A stretch of DNA of 64,000 nucleotides from Anaerolineae bacterium UTCFX2 (GTDB lineage Bacteria > Chloroflexota > Anaerolineae > Anaerolineales > UBA4823). The notes under the pieces were generated by a model that was given only the letters and a program-made list of their open reading frames with translations, ran no database searches and was not told the origin of the DNA. Made by a program: the position numbers and the translations under genes. Below are positions 25,811 to 34,240 of the stretch, one piece after another. Location of the stretch: positions 1-64,000 of the forward strand of contig MWTA01000038.1 in NCBI GenBank assembly GCA_002050125.1. The letters run 5' to 3'. Each line of letters opens with the position of its first letter. Position 1 is the first letter of the stretch.

Positions 25811-27169
25811 ATGAAACCCAAGACTTTCTATTTAGTATCCCTGGGATGCGCCAAGAACAGCGTCGATTCGAGTTCCATGGCGCAGTTGTTGGTGCAATCC
25901 GGTTATCAACTCACGGATAACTCCAAAAAGGCTGAGTTTTTGATTGTGAACACCTGCGGTTTTATCGGACCTGCCCGTCAGGAATCCCTACAAGTCCTGA
26001 GCGAACTGGCTGCCCATAAAAGAAAAAACCAGCTTCTGATCGCGGCTGGCTGTCTCACCCAGCGCTACGGCGTCGAAGTCGCGCGCCAGGTTCCGGGGGT
26101 TGATGGGCTGCTTGGCACCCGGCGTTGGATGGACATCGTGCAGGTCGTCCAGAGTCTGCGCCCGGGTCAGCACCCCACCCCGCTCTATCATCTGCCGGAC
26201 ACCCCCACGGTCGGGGCGGACGAGGGTCAGGCGCGGCAGGCTGTCAAACAGGGCGCCAGCGCTTACATCAAGATTGCCGATGGCTGCCGCAGACCCTGCG
26301 CTTTCTGCGCCATCCCGCTCATCAAAGGCGCGCCGCACAGCCGCCCGGCGGCAACCATCCTCGACGAGGCGCGCTCCATGCAGGATCTCGGCGTGCGCGA
26401 ACTGGTTTTAATCGCCCAGGACACCACGGACTACGGTCACGACCTGGGTCAGAAAGACGGTTTGGCAAAATTGCTCGAGGACCTGGTTCAGGCGGTCCCG
26501 GAGATCGATTGGATCCGCATTCTGTACGCCTTTCCAGGTTACGTCACCGACCGGCTGATCGAGGTGATGGCTTCCCACCCGCGCATCCTGCCGTACCTGG
26601 ACATGCCGCTGCAGCACGCCCACCCGGATACCTTGCGGCGCATGCGCCGTCCGGCGAACATCGATTGGGTTTACCGCACGATCGAGAAGATGCGCCAAGC
26701 CATGCCCGCGCTGGCACTGCGCTCGACCTTCATCGTCGGCTATCCGGGCGAAACCGAGCAAGAATTCGAGACTCTGCTCGATTTTGTCCGCACGCTGCGC
26801 TTCGACCGCCTGGGGGCGTTCCAATTCTCGTTCGAACCTGGCACGCCCAGCGAACCGCTTGGAGACCCGATCCCCGCCGAAGTGAAAGAAGCGCGCTACG
26901 ACCAGCTTATGACCCTCCAGGCTGTAATTTCGCTCGAAAAGAATCAGGCGCTCGTCGGTCAGGTGCTGGACGTTCTGGTAGAGGGTAATAATGAAGGGAT
27001 CTCGCTGGGACGCACCTACCGCGACGCGCCGGAGATCGACGGTCTCGTGATCGTTGAAAACGAACTGCCGGTCGGAGAGATCGTTCCGGTGCGAATCAGC
27101 GGCGCGCTGACGTACGATCTGACCGGCGTTGCAGCCACCCAGCGCCTCGCCATCACTGAGATTAAATAG
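25811..27169 (+). CDS. rimO: Ribosomal protein S12 methylthiotransferase
   Basis: A 452-residue radical SAM methylthiotransferase. The UPF0004 domain starts FYLVSLGCAKNSVDSSSM and includes NTCGFIGPARQES. The radical SAM motif is DGCRRPCAFCAIP, and a C-terminal TRAM domain begins near residue 375. The SLGCAKN and NTCGFI forms are diagnostic for RimO, which methylthiolates an aspartate of ribosomal protein S12. AGAGGA precedes the ATG. The next gene starts 16 nt after its stop. Confidence 0.92.
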   Translation: MKPKTFYLVSLGCAKNSVDSSSMAQLLVQSGYQLTDNSKKAEFLIVNTCGFIGPARQESLQVLSELAAHKRKNQLLIAAGCLTQRYGVEVARQVPGVDGLLGTRRWMDIVQVVQSLRPGQHPTPLYHLPDTPTVGADEGQARQAVKQGASAYIKIADGCRRPCAFCAIPLIKGAPHSRPAATILDEARSMQDLGVRELVLIAQDTTDYGHDLGQKDGLAKLLEDLVQAVPEIDWIRILYAFPGYVTDRLIEVMASHPRILPYLDMPLQHAHPDTLRRMRRPANIDWVYRTIEKMRQAMPALALRSTFIVGYPGETEQEFETLLDFVRTLRFDRLGAFQFSFEPGTPSEPLGDPIPAEVKEARYDQLMTLQAVISLEKNQALVGQVLDVLVEGNNEGISLGRTYRDAPEIDGLVIVENELPVGEIVPVRISGALTYDLTGVAATQRLAITEIK

Positions 27170-27185
27170 AACCAAAAGGAACCGC

Positions 27186-28178
27186 ATGTTTAACACCCAT
27201 ACTCCCGAAGTCCAATTCGCAATCCAGGCGGTCCAGCAGGCGGCTTTGCTGGTGCGCCAGGTGCAGGCTGAGCTGGTCTCGCCCGCACTGACGAAAGATG
27301 ACCGTTCGCCGGTGACCGTCGCCGATTTCGCCTCGCAGGCGCTAGTCGCCCGCCTGCTCTCGCAAGCGTTCGCGGATGACCCGCTGGTGGCAGAAGAAGA
27401 TTCAGCCGCGCTGCTAGCGCAGGGCTCCGAGCAGGACCTGCAGCTCGTCACGCAATTCGTAACCCGGGTCACCGGACCTGCCGACCCGCGGCAGGTGTGC
27501 GCCTGGATCGACCGCGGGCGCGCCGACTCTGCCAGCCGCTTCTGGACGCTCGACCCGATCGACGGCACCAAAGGCTTCTTGCGCGGCGACCAGTATGTGG
27601 TTGCGCTGGCGCTCATCCAAGGCGGTCAGGTCCAGATCGGCGCGCTGGGATGCCCAAACCTGGTGGACGGGCAAACTCCAAATTTCAACGGTTCGGGGTC
27701 GCTGGTCATCGCCGTGCGCGGCGAGGGCGCCTGGACGACCTCATTGGAATCGCCCGGCGCTTTTCAGCCGTTGCGCGTCTCTGTTCAATCCGATCCTTCC
27801 CAGGCGCGCGTGCTGCGCTCTTTTGAGTCGGGGCATACCAACCTGAGCCAGATCGACCGGTTCACCGAAGCGCTGGAGATCCACGCCGCCCCGCTGCGCA
27901 TGGACAGCCAGGCGAAATACGCCGTGCTCGCCGCGGGGGGAGGCGACTTGCTCTTGAGGCTGATCGCCCCCTCCAAACCGGATTATCGTGAAAAAATCTG
28001 GGACCAGGCGGCTGGGGCGCTGGTCCTGGAACAAGCCGGCGGGCGTATCAGCGACCTAGATGGCAAAAACCTCGATTTTTCCGCCGGGCGCATGCTCGCC
28101 AACAACCGCGGCGTGCTCGCCTCGAACGGCACGCTCCATGCACCCGCTTTAGCAACCCTGGCGCAGATCGGGGCTTGA
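27186..28178 (+). CDS. 3'(2'),5'-bisphosphate nucleotidase (CysQ/HAL2-like inositol phosphatase family)
   Basis: A 330-residue metal-dependent phosphatase of the inositol monophosphatase superfamily. Metal and catalytic motifs are VTVADFASQAL, VAEEDSAAL, DPIDGTKGFLRGDQY and WDQAAGALVLEQAGG. The long insert between the second and third motifs and the DGTKGF form resemble HAL2/SAL1, which convert 3'-phosphoadenosine 5'-phosphate to AMP. I start at the ATG at 27186 because AAAGGA precedes it; an in-frame ATG at 27129 lies inside rimO and is unlikely. Confidence 0.87.
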   Translation: MFNTHTPEVQFAIQAVQQAALLVRQVQAELVSPALTKDDRSPVTVADFASQALVARLLSQAFADDPLVAEEDSAALLAQGSEQDLQLVTQFVTRVTGPADPRQVCAWIDRGRADSASRFWTLDPIDGTKGFLRGDQYVVALALIQGGQVQIGALGCPNLVDGQTPNFNGSGSLVIAVRGEGAWTTSLESPGAFQPLRVSVQSDPSQARVLRSFESGHTNLSQIDRFTEALEIHAAPLRMDSQAKYAVLAAGGGDLLLRLIAPSKPDYREKIWDQAAGALVLEQAGGRISDLDGKNLDFSAGRMLANNRGVLASNGTLHAPALATLAQIGA

Positions 28179-28194
28179 TCGGATTCGCCGGTTG

Positions 28195-29739
28195 ATGTCT
28201 CGATCTGTCCAAAGCGGCGCGGACCGGTTTGCCCTCCTGCTCAGTCTGCTGGCAGTTCTGGCGGCATACCTGGTCCACGATCGGGTGTTCGAGCGCATGG
28301 CGCATCTCGAGGACGAAATGGCTTACCTTTGGCAAGCCCAGGTGATTGCAAAAGGCGAACTGCTGTTACCCAGCCCCCCTTCTCCAACGAACTTCCTCTA
28401 CCCCTTTGTCGTGGACTACCAGGGGCAGCGTTTTGGAAAATATCCGATCGGCTGGCCCGTCGTCCTGTCCTTTGGCGAGCGATTAGGAGTGCGTTTCATC
28501 GTGAACCCGCTGCTCGCCGGCTTCGGCGTTTGGTTGACGTATCTGCTGGGCAAGCGCGTCTTCGGGAAGACGGTCGGGCTGCTAGCTGCGGGGCTGACGC
28601 TCAGCTCGCCCTTCTTTCTGATGAACTCGGGCTCGCTGCTTTCTCACCCGCTTGGGCTCGTGCTCAGCCTGGCGTTTGCCCTGGCTTGGCTGGACGCGTT
28701 TGTTTACAACTTCACCGCGCCGCGCTGGCTGCCAGCTCTGGTCGCAGCCGCCGCGCTCGGTCTGCTGGCGCTCTCGCGCCCGTTCACCGCTTTGTGCATC
28801 GGCGTGCCTTTTGCTTTTCATGGTCTATTCTTGTTGATCCGCGGCGATTCGGCGACCCGCTGGCGGCTGGTGATGCTGGGTGCGGTCGCGCTATCGATCA
28901 CCTCGCTGCATTTCCTCTGGCAGTACGCCGTCACCGGAAACGCCCTGCTGAACCCGTACACCTTGTGGTGGCAATACGATAAGATCGGTTTTGGGCCCGG
29001 AGTCGGGCGCGTTCCGGGCGGGCACACGCTGTATCAAGCTTGGATCAACACCCGTTTCAACCTCGTTGTCGGTCGCGCCGATCTTTTCGGTTGGGCAACC
29101 TTCTCCTGGATCTTCCTGCCGGTTGGGCTGCTGGCTATCCTGCGCAACCGCAACTGGCGCGCCCTGCTGCCGGTCAGCGTCTTTATCAGCCTGTTTGTGT
29201 TCTACAACGCTTATTGGATCGGCGCCTGGGTCTTTGGGCCGCGTTACTACTACGAAGGCTTGTTCAGCCTGACCTTGCTCAGCGCGGCTGGCATCGCGTT
29301 TTTAGCTGGCTGGCCCACCCTGCCGGAACAACCGTTCCCGAACTACGCTGGATGGCGCAAGGCGCAGCCCTTGCTGGTCACCGCGCTGGTGAGCCTGCTC
29401 GTGCTGTTCAATCTCATCTTTTACATTCCAGTTCGCCTGGCAATGCTTCACGGTTTATATGGGGTGAGCGCCTCTCACCTGGCGCCCTTTCAAACCCCGG
29501 AGGCTCAGGCACTTACGCCTGCCTTGATTATCGTTCACGCTACCCAGGGATGGATCGAGTACGGAACTTTGCTCGAGCTGGAAACGCCCTTTCTCGATAC
29601 GCCTTTCATCTTCGCTTACGCGCGCAGCCCGCAGGTGGATTCCAACCTGCCGGCGTTGTTCCCGGATCGAAATATCTATCATTACTACCCCAGCCGAAAC
29701 CCGTACCTTTTTTACCAGGCGCCCCTGACGCCCAATTGA
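28195..29739 (+). CDS. GT-C-type glycosyltransferase membrane protein (PMT/ArnT-like)
   Basis: A 514-residue polytopic membrane protein with about 11 hydrophobic segments. The first extracytoplasmic loop contains HLEDEMAYLWQAQV, the acidic pair expected of the GT39/GT83 (PMT/ArnT) fold, and a following GKYPIGWPV. Such enzymes use polyprenyl-phosphate sugars to glycosylate lipids or proteins outside the membrane. The acceptor is unknown. The ATG at 28195 is preferred to the overlapping TTG at 28192. It begins 16 nt after the phosphatase gene and is probably co-transcribed. Confidence 0.78.
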   Translation: MSRSVQSGADRFALLLSLLAVLAAYLVHDRVFERMAHLEDEMAYLWQAQVIAKGELLLPSPPSPTNFLYPFVVDYQGQRFGKYPIGWPVVLSFGERLGVRFIVNPLLAGFGVWLTYLLGKRVFGKTVGLLAAGLTLSSPFFLMNSGSLLSHPLGLVLSLAFALAWLDAFVYNFTAPRWLPALVAAAALGLLALSRPFTALCIGVPFAFHGLFLLIRGDSATRWRLVMLGAVALSITSLHFLWQYAVTGNALLNPYTLWWQYDKIGFGPGVGRVPGGHTLYQAWINTRFNLVVGRADLFGWATFSWIFLPVGLLAILRNRNWRALLPVSVFISLFVFYNAYWIGAWVFGPRYYYEGLFSLTLLSAAGIAFLAGWPTLPEQPFPNYAGWRKAQPLLVTALVSLLVLFNLIFYIPVRLAMLHGLYGVSASHLAPFQTPEAQALTPALIIVHATQGWIEYGTLLELETPFLDTPFIFAYARSPQVDSNLPALFPDRNIYHYYPSRNPYLFYQAPLTPN

Positions 29740-29901
29740 GCCAGCCTGTCGGCTAGATCGGTTCTGACCACTCGAGGAGTAGAAAAATTGTCCGGCAACC
29801 TTTACAGTAATTTTATGGAATTTTTGCCCGCCAAAGTATATCCTCAGCAATGAACCGTCGTACCAAAAAAAGCTGCACCGGCTTTTGATCGAATAACAAG
29901 G

Positions 29902-31767
29902 ATGAGCGAAGCCGCGTATCGGGTTCTGGTTGTGGACGATGACCTTGCTCAAGCCGAGATGGTCAGCGAGTTTTTGCGCATCTCGGGCTTCAAGGAGATC
30001 GACCGCGCCGCCAACATCCGCAGCCTGTGGCAAAAGCTCGCTCACAATGAATACGACATCGTCCTGCTCGACTACCGCCTGCCAGACGGCACCGGCTTGG
30101 ATGTGCTCGACCAGATGGCAAAGCAGGAGCAGAAGATCCCGGTCATCATGATCACCGGTCAGGGCAACGAGCGCATCGCGGCACAGGCGATCTTGCGCGG
30201 CGCCTCCGATTATCTGCTGAAAAGCGGCGATTACCTGATCACCCTGCCCGCCCTGATCCATAAATCCGTTCAAGCCCAGCGCCTCAAGCTTTCCATTCAA
30301 CGTTCGCTCGACCAGATTCGCTACCAGGCTTTGCTGCTGAACAACGTGCGCGACGCGGTAGTCGTGTGGGACCTGGCTGGACGGATCACCTATTGGAACG
30401 CCTCCGCCAAAGCCCTGTTCGGTTTCAGCGCCGAAGAGCGCCTCGGGCGTCCGGTGTCTCAGATGTATTTGTCCATCTTTTCTCCGCCGATCGTCCTTCC
30501 TAAGGAAGGTCAAACGCCGCAAGCGCATGTGACGCGCAATTTCACCAGCCGCCTCGGCAAAAAGACCTGGGTCAGTTCGCGGCTCACCGCGCTGCACGAC
30601 GAAAAACAGCACGACCGCCTGATCGGCTACATGGATGTGACCCACGACATCACCCGCAGCGTGGAAGCAGAACAGGCTTTGCGCGAAAGCGAAGCGCGCT
30701 ACCGCGCCATCGTCGAAGATTATCAGACCGAGTTGATCTGCCGGTTCAAGCCCAACGGTACGCTGACTTTTGTCAACGAGGTGTACTGCCGCTATTTCGA
30801 GCGCGAGCGCGAGCAGCTCTTGGGAATGAACTTCCTTTACTTCATTCCGGAGAGCGAACGCCCCAAGCTCATCCAACACCTGGTGTCCTATGGACCCGAT
30901 AAGAGCGTCGCCACCTTGGAACACCAGGTCATGCTTCCCGAACGGGGGCTGCGCTGGATGCAGCGCACCGACCGCGCCATTTTCGACGCCCGCGGCCGGA
31001 TTTTTGAGTTTCAATCGGTCGGTCGTGATATCACCGAACGCAAGCGCATGGAAGCCCAAGTGCAAGCTGCCCAAACCCACCTGATCCAGGCAGCGCGCCT
31101 GGCAACGATCGGCGAGGTTGCGGCAGGCGTCGCCCACCAGATCTACAACCCGTTGACAACCATCATCGCCGACGCTCAGATCTTACGGCGCAGCCTGGAA
31201 AAAGATCAGCCCGGCTGGGATTCTGCCGAAGCCATCGAACATGCCGGCTGGCGCCTCCAGCAGGTCGTCCAGCGGTTGATGGATTTTTCGCGCCCGCCCG
31301 GCGAATCCTCAGAAAAATTTTCGATCACGGATTCGCTGCGGTCCGCGCTCACCCTCGTCACTGCTAACCTCGAAGCCTCGGGGTCGCACCTGCAAATCGA
31401 CCTTGATCCAAACCCTGCCGAAATGATCGGTTACCGCCCTCAACTCGAAGCGCTCTGGGTAAACCTGCTCCTGCTCGCCCGGGATTCCGCCGAGGAGAGC
31501 CGCAGTCACCACATCTGGGTCGCCTCCCGCCTGGTTGAGCCGGACCAGATTATGGTCGAAGTTTGCGATGACGGTCGCCCAATCCCCAAGGATCAGCTCG
31601 CTGCGATTTTCGAGCCCAATTTCTTGGGGTCTAAAAGCGGGCGCGGCAGCGGCATCGAATACAGTATTTGCCGCGAGATCGTGCGCCAGCATGGCGGCGC
31701 GATCAGCGCAGAAAGCACGCCGGCGCCAAAAACGACTTTCCGGGTCGTGCTGCCTTTGGAGCTTTAG
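29902..31767 (+). CDS. Hybrid signalling protein: receiver, two PAS domains, degenerate histidine kinase
   Basis: A 621-residue protein. An N-terminal receiver domain (about residues 5-120) has the acidic pocket VVDDD, phosphoacceptor D57 (LLDYRLPDGTG) and a conserved lysine in LLKSGDY. Two PAS domains follow (about 140-255 and 265-385). The H-box AAGVAHQIYNPLTT (His about 412) is intact. The ATP-binding domain is not: the N-box reads NLLLLARDSA without the Mg-binding second Asn, the D-box reads DDGRPI, and the last G-box reads GSGIEYS instead of GLGLS. It may be a pseudokinase or phosphatase. The response regulator gene starts 3 nt after the stop. Confidence 0.87.
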   Translation: MSEAAYRVLVVDDDLAQAEMVSEFLRISGFKEIDRAANIRSLWQKLAHNEYDIVLLDYRLPDGTGLDVLDQMAKQEQKIPVIMITGQGNERIAAQAILRGASDYLLKSGDYLITLPALIHKSVQAQRLKLSIQRSLDQIRYQALLLNNVRDAVVVWDLAGRITYWNASAKALFGFSAEERLGRPVSQMYLSIFSPPIVLPKEGQTPQAHVTRNFTSRLGKKTWVSSRLTALHDEKQHDRLIGYMDVTHDITRSVEAEQALRESEARYRAIVEDYQTELICRFKPNGTLTFVNEVYCRYFEREREQLLGMNFLYFIPESERPKLIQHLVSYGPDKSVATLEHQVMLPERGLRWMQRTDRAIFDARGRIFEFQSVGRDITERKRMEAQVQAAQTHLIQAARLATIGEVAAGVAHQIYNPLTTIIADAQILRRSLEKDQPGWDSAEAIEHAGWRLQQVVQRLMDFSRPPGESSEKFSITDSLRSALTLVTANLEASGSHLQIDLDPNPAEMIGYRPQLEALWVNLLLLARDSAEESRSHHIWVASRLVEPDQIMVEVCDDGRPIPKDQLAAIFEPNFLGSKSGRGSGIEYSICREIVRQHGGAISAESTPAPKTTFRVVLPLEL

Positions 31768-31770
31768 GTT

Positions 31771-32535
31771 ATGGAAGCTGCAGAAATCCTGGTTATTGAA
31801 GACGATTATCTGGTAGCGCGCACGATCGAGCGCAGCCTGAAAGGCGACGAGTTTCACACCACCCTCGCCAGCCGCGGCGAGAAGGGCATCTTCATCGCCC
31901 GCCAGTCGCCCCCACATTTGATCATATTGGACATCGTTATGCCCGATATGGACGGCTACCAGGTTTGCCGGACGCTGCGCGCCGACCCGCAACTTGCCAA
32001 GGTCCCGATCCTCTTTCTGACCGCCCGGGTGAAACCGCAAGACCGCATCGAGGGTTTCAAGGTCGGCGCGGACGACTATCTCTGCAAACCTTTCAATGTG
32101 GACGAATTGATCCTGCGGGTCAGAGCAATCCTGCGCCGGACGCGCAAACCCGCCCCGGCGCTGGCGGAGGCGGCTGAGAAAGGTGGAACCTCCGAACCTC
32201 CGCCCCACTGTATAAAACTGGACGATTATCTGCTCGACACGCGCAGCTTTGAACTGCACATCCCGGGGCGGGAAAAAATCCGCCTTACCCCGCTCCAGTT
32301 TGACCTGCTGTACCATCTGATGACCCATCCGGGGCAGTCCTTCTCACCCAACCGCCTGCTCGATGAAGTCTGGGATTACCCTTCCGGCAGAGGCAGCCCC
32401 GACCTGGTGCGCGTGCACATAAAAACGTTGCGCGAGCGGATCGAGACCGACCCCGCCGCCCCGGCGTTTATCCGCACCGTCCCTGGCAAAGGTTATTCAG
32501 TTGGCAGCCTGCCTGAAACGGGAGATCAAGGTTAG
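31771..32535 (+). CDS. OmpR/PhoB-family response regulator
   Basis: A 254-residue regulator. The receiver domain (about residues 5-120) has VIEDD, phosphoacceptor D54 (IILDIVMPDMDGYQ), FLTAR and the lysine in LCKPFNVDEL. After a Pro/Ala/Glu linker, an OmpR-type winged HTH covers about 155-248 (LTPLQFDLLYHLM, then NRLLDEVWDY, VRVHIKTLRERIE, IRTVPGKGYSV). It lies between two kinase genes in one operon (3 nt and 9 nt gaps) and is their likely shared output, binding DNA when phosphorylated. Confidence 0.94.
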   Translation: MEAAEILVIEDDYLVARTIERSLKGDEFHTTLASRGEKGIFIARQSPPHLIILDIVMPDMDGYQVCRTLRADPQLAKVPILFLTARVKPQDRIEGFKVGADDYLCKPFNVDELILRVRAILRRTRKPAPALAEAAEKGGTSEPPPHCIKLDDYLLDTRSFELHIPGREKIRLTPLQFDLLYHLMTHPGQSFSPNRLLDEVWDYPSGRGSPDLVRVHIKTLRERIETDPAAPAFIRTVPGKGYSVGSLPETGDQG

Positions 32536-32544
32536 AATCAAGCG

Positions 32545-34197
32545 ATGACGCGCGCACGACCCGCCCCCGATCCACAGTCTGAAACGCAGGCTCGCCGGCT
32601 GCGTGAGACGACCTGCCTCCAGAGCGAGCTGGCAGAGCTGACGCTGCAGGCGGATCTGGAGGGTTTGCACCGGCGCGTGATCGAAGGCGTGCGCAGCCTG
32701 CTCGATAGCGAATCAGCGATCCTGGTGCTGGCTGAAGACCGCAATCCGGGTTGGCTCACTTACAAAACCCTCGACGAACAGTCCGGCTGGGCGTTTCAGC
32801 TCCAGCCGGATGAAGGCCGCGGACCGGTCAGCGACTGCCTGCGCTCCGGAAATGTGATCAACCTGGAAGGCAGTTCGGTTCAGATCAACTTCGATCCATC
32901 CTGCACCGGCGAGACCCCGATCCAGGCGCGTTCGCTCATCGCCGCGCCGCTCAAAACGAGCGGCGTGACGCTCGGAGCGATTCTGGCGGTCAACTGCAGC
33001 CGGGAGCACTACAGCGCCTCGGACGAGGAACTGATAACCGCGCTGGCGTCCACCGCAGCCAGCGCCATGCAGACCGTTCGATTAATCCAGGAATACCGGG
33101 TCAGCCGGGCGGACCTCGAAGCGGGCGGCTGGGAGCTGCTCGAATCGCACAACTTCCTGCGCGCCCTGTTCGACCATTTGCCGGTCAGCCTCTATATCAT
33201 CGATGCGGACTACCAGCTCGTCGCCGTAAACCAGAAGCGGATCGCGCAAATGCCTGCGCCTGTTTCGGCGGAGGCTCTCAGCGGTCAGGTCTGTTATCGC
33301 GCGCTGTTCAACCGGGATGAACCCTGTATCGGCTGCCGCGCCCACGAGACGCTGGCGCAGGGTCTTATCACCCAGCGCGAGGAGCGCCGCCGCAACGACC
33401 GGGAAGAGGTCAGCGATTGGGAGATCAGCAGCTACCCAATCCGGGACGACGCGGGCGCGGTCAGTCAAGTCATGCTGTTCGAACAGGATGTGACCGAAAA
33501 ACGGCGCTTGGAGGCGATCCTGGTCCAATCCGAAAAGCTGGCTGCGGTGGGTCAACTGGCGGCTGGCGTCGCACATGAGATCAATAACCCGCTCACCGCG
33601 ATCATTGCTAACGCCCAGATTCTCCAGCGCGAGCTCCCAGCCGGCTCCGACTTACAAGAATCGGTTGATCTGATCGCGCGCGCCGGGGCGCGCGCCGCTC
33701 AAGTCGTGCGCAACCTGCTCGATTTTGCCCGCAAGGAAGAATACCGCCTGCGTCCAACCGACATCAATCTGACTGTAGAGCGCGCGGTCGAGCTGGTTCA
33801 ACACGAATTGCTGGCACACGGCATCCAACTCCGGCTGGATCTCGATCCGAAGCTTCCTACGCTTCTTGCCAGCCCGGATCACCTGCAGAGCGTCTGGCTG
33901 AACCTGATCCTCAACGCAATCGACTCGCTCGAGAAGACGCCGGGCTGGATCTCAGTTTCGACCCGCAAAAAGCACCGCGAGATCCAGGTCGTCGTGGCTG
34001 ATAACGGAAAGGGAGTTCCAGCGGAACACATAGACCGCATCTTCGAACCCTTTTACACCACAAAATCTCCCGGTCGAGGCACCGGATTGGGTCTCTCGGT
34101 CAGCAACCGGATTGTCAAACAGCACGGCGGTCACATCCAGCTCGAGAGCCAGCCAGGGCAGGGCAGCGCTTTTACCGTCATCTTGTCAGTTCCCTGA
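32545..34197 (+). CDS. GAF-PAS sensor histidine kinase
   Basis: A 550-residue soluble kinase. A GAF domain (about residues 40-170) is followed by a PAS domain (about 195-320) containing a cysteine cluster in CYRALFNRDEPCIGC, which may be redox or metal sensitive. The kinase core is canonical: AAGVAHEINNPLTA (His about 344), N-box NLILNAIDS, D-box DNGKGV, and GRGTGLGLSVSNRIV. No transmembrane helix is seen, so it senses a cytoplasmic signal. It is the third gene of the kinase-regulator-kinase operon and probably the main phosphodonor. Confidence 0.92.
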   Translation: MTRARPAPDPQSETQARRLRETTCLQSELAELTLQADLEGLHRRVIEGVRSLLDSESAILVLAEDRNPGWLTYKTLDEQSGWAFQLQPDEGRGPVSDCLRSGNVINLEGSSVQINFDPSCTGETPIQARSLIAAPLKTSGVTLGAILAVNCSREHYSASDEELITALASTAASAMQTVRLIQEYRVSRADLEAGGWELLESHNFLRALFDHLPVSLYIIDADYQLVAVNQKRIAQMPAPVSAEALSGQVCYRALFNRDEPCIGCRAHETLAQGLITQREERRRNDREEVSDWEISSYPIRDDAGAVSQVMLFEQDVTEKRRLEAILVQSEKLAAVGQLAAGVAHEINNPLTAIIANAQILQRELPAGSDLQESVDLIARAGARAAQVVRNLLDFARKEEYRLRPTDINLTVERAVELVQHELLAHGIQLRLDLDPKLPTLLASPDHLQSVWLNLILNAIDSLEKTPGWISVSTRKKHREIQVVVADNGKGVPAEHIDRIFEPFYTTKSPGRGTGLGLSVSNRIVKQHGGHIQLESQPGQGSAFTVILSVP

Positions 34198-34218
34198 AGC
34201 AAGGCAAGCCGCCGGCGG

Positions 34219-34224
34219 TATAAT
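34219..34224 (+). promoter_or_regulatory. -10 box before the acyl-CoA synthetase gene
   Basis: TATAAT ends 16 nt before the ATG at 34241. The leader would be about 10 nt with no Shine-Dalgarno. No clear -35 was found, so this is tentative. Confidence 0.35.
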
Positions 34225-34240
34225 ATGACTCAGCAAATCC

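Noticed and set aside
29455-31137. 560-codon antisense frame over the hybrid signalling gene
   Set aside because: The plus strand encodes receiver and PAS domains with clear motifs; the antisense product shows none.
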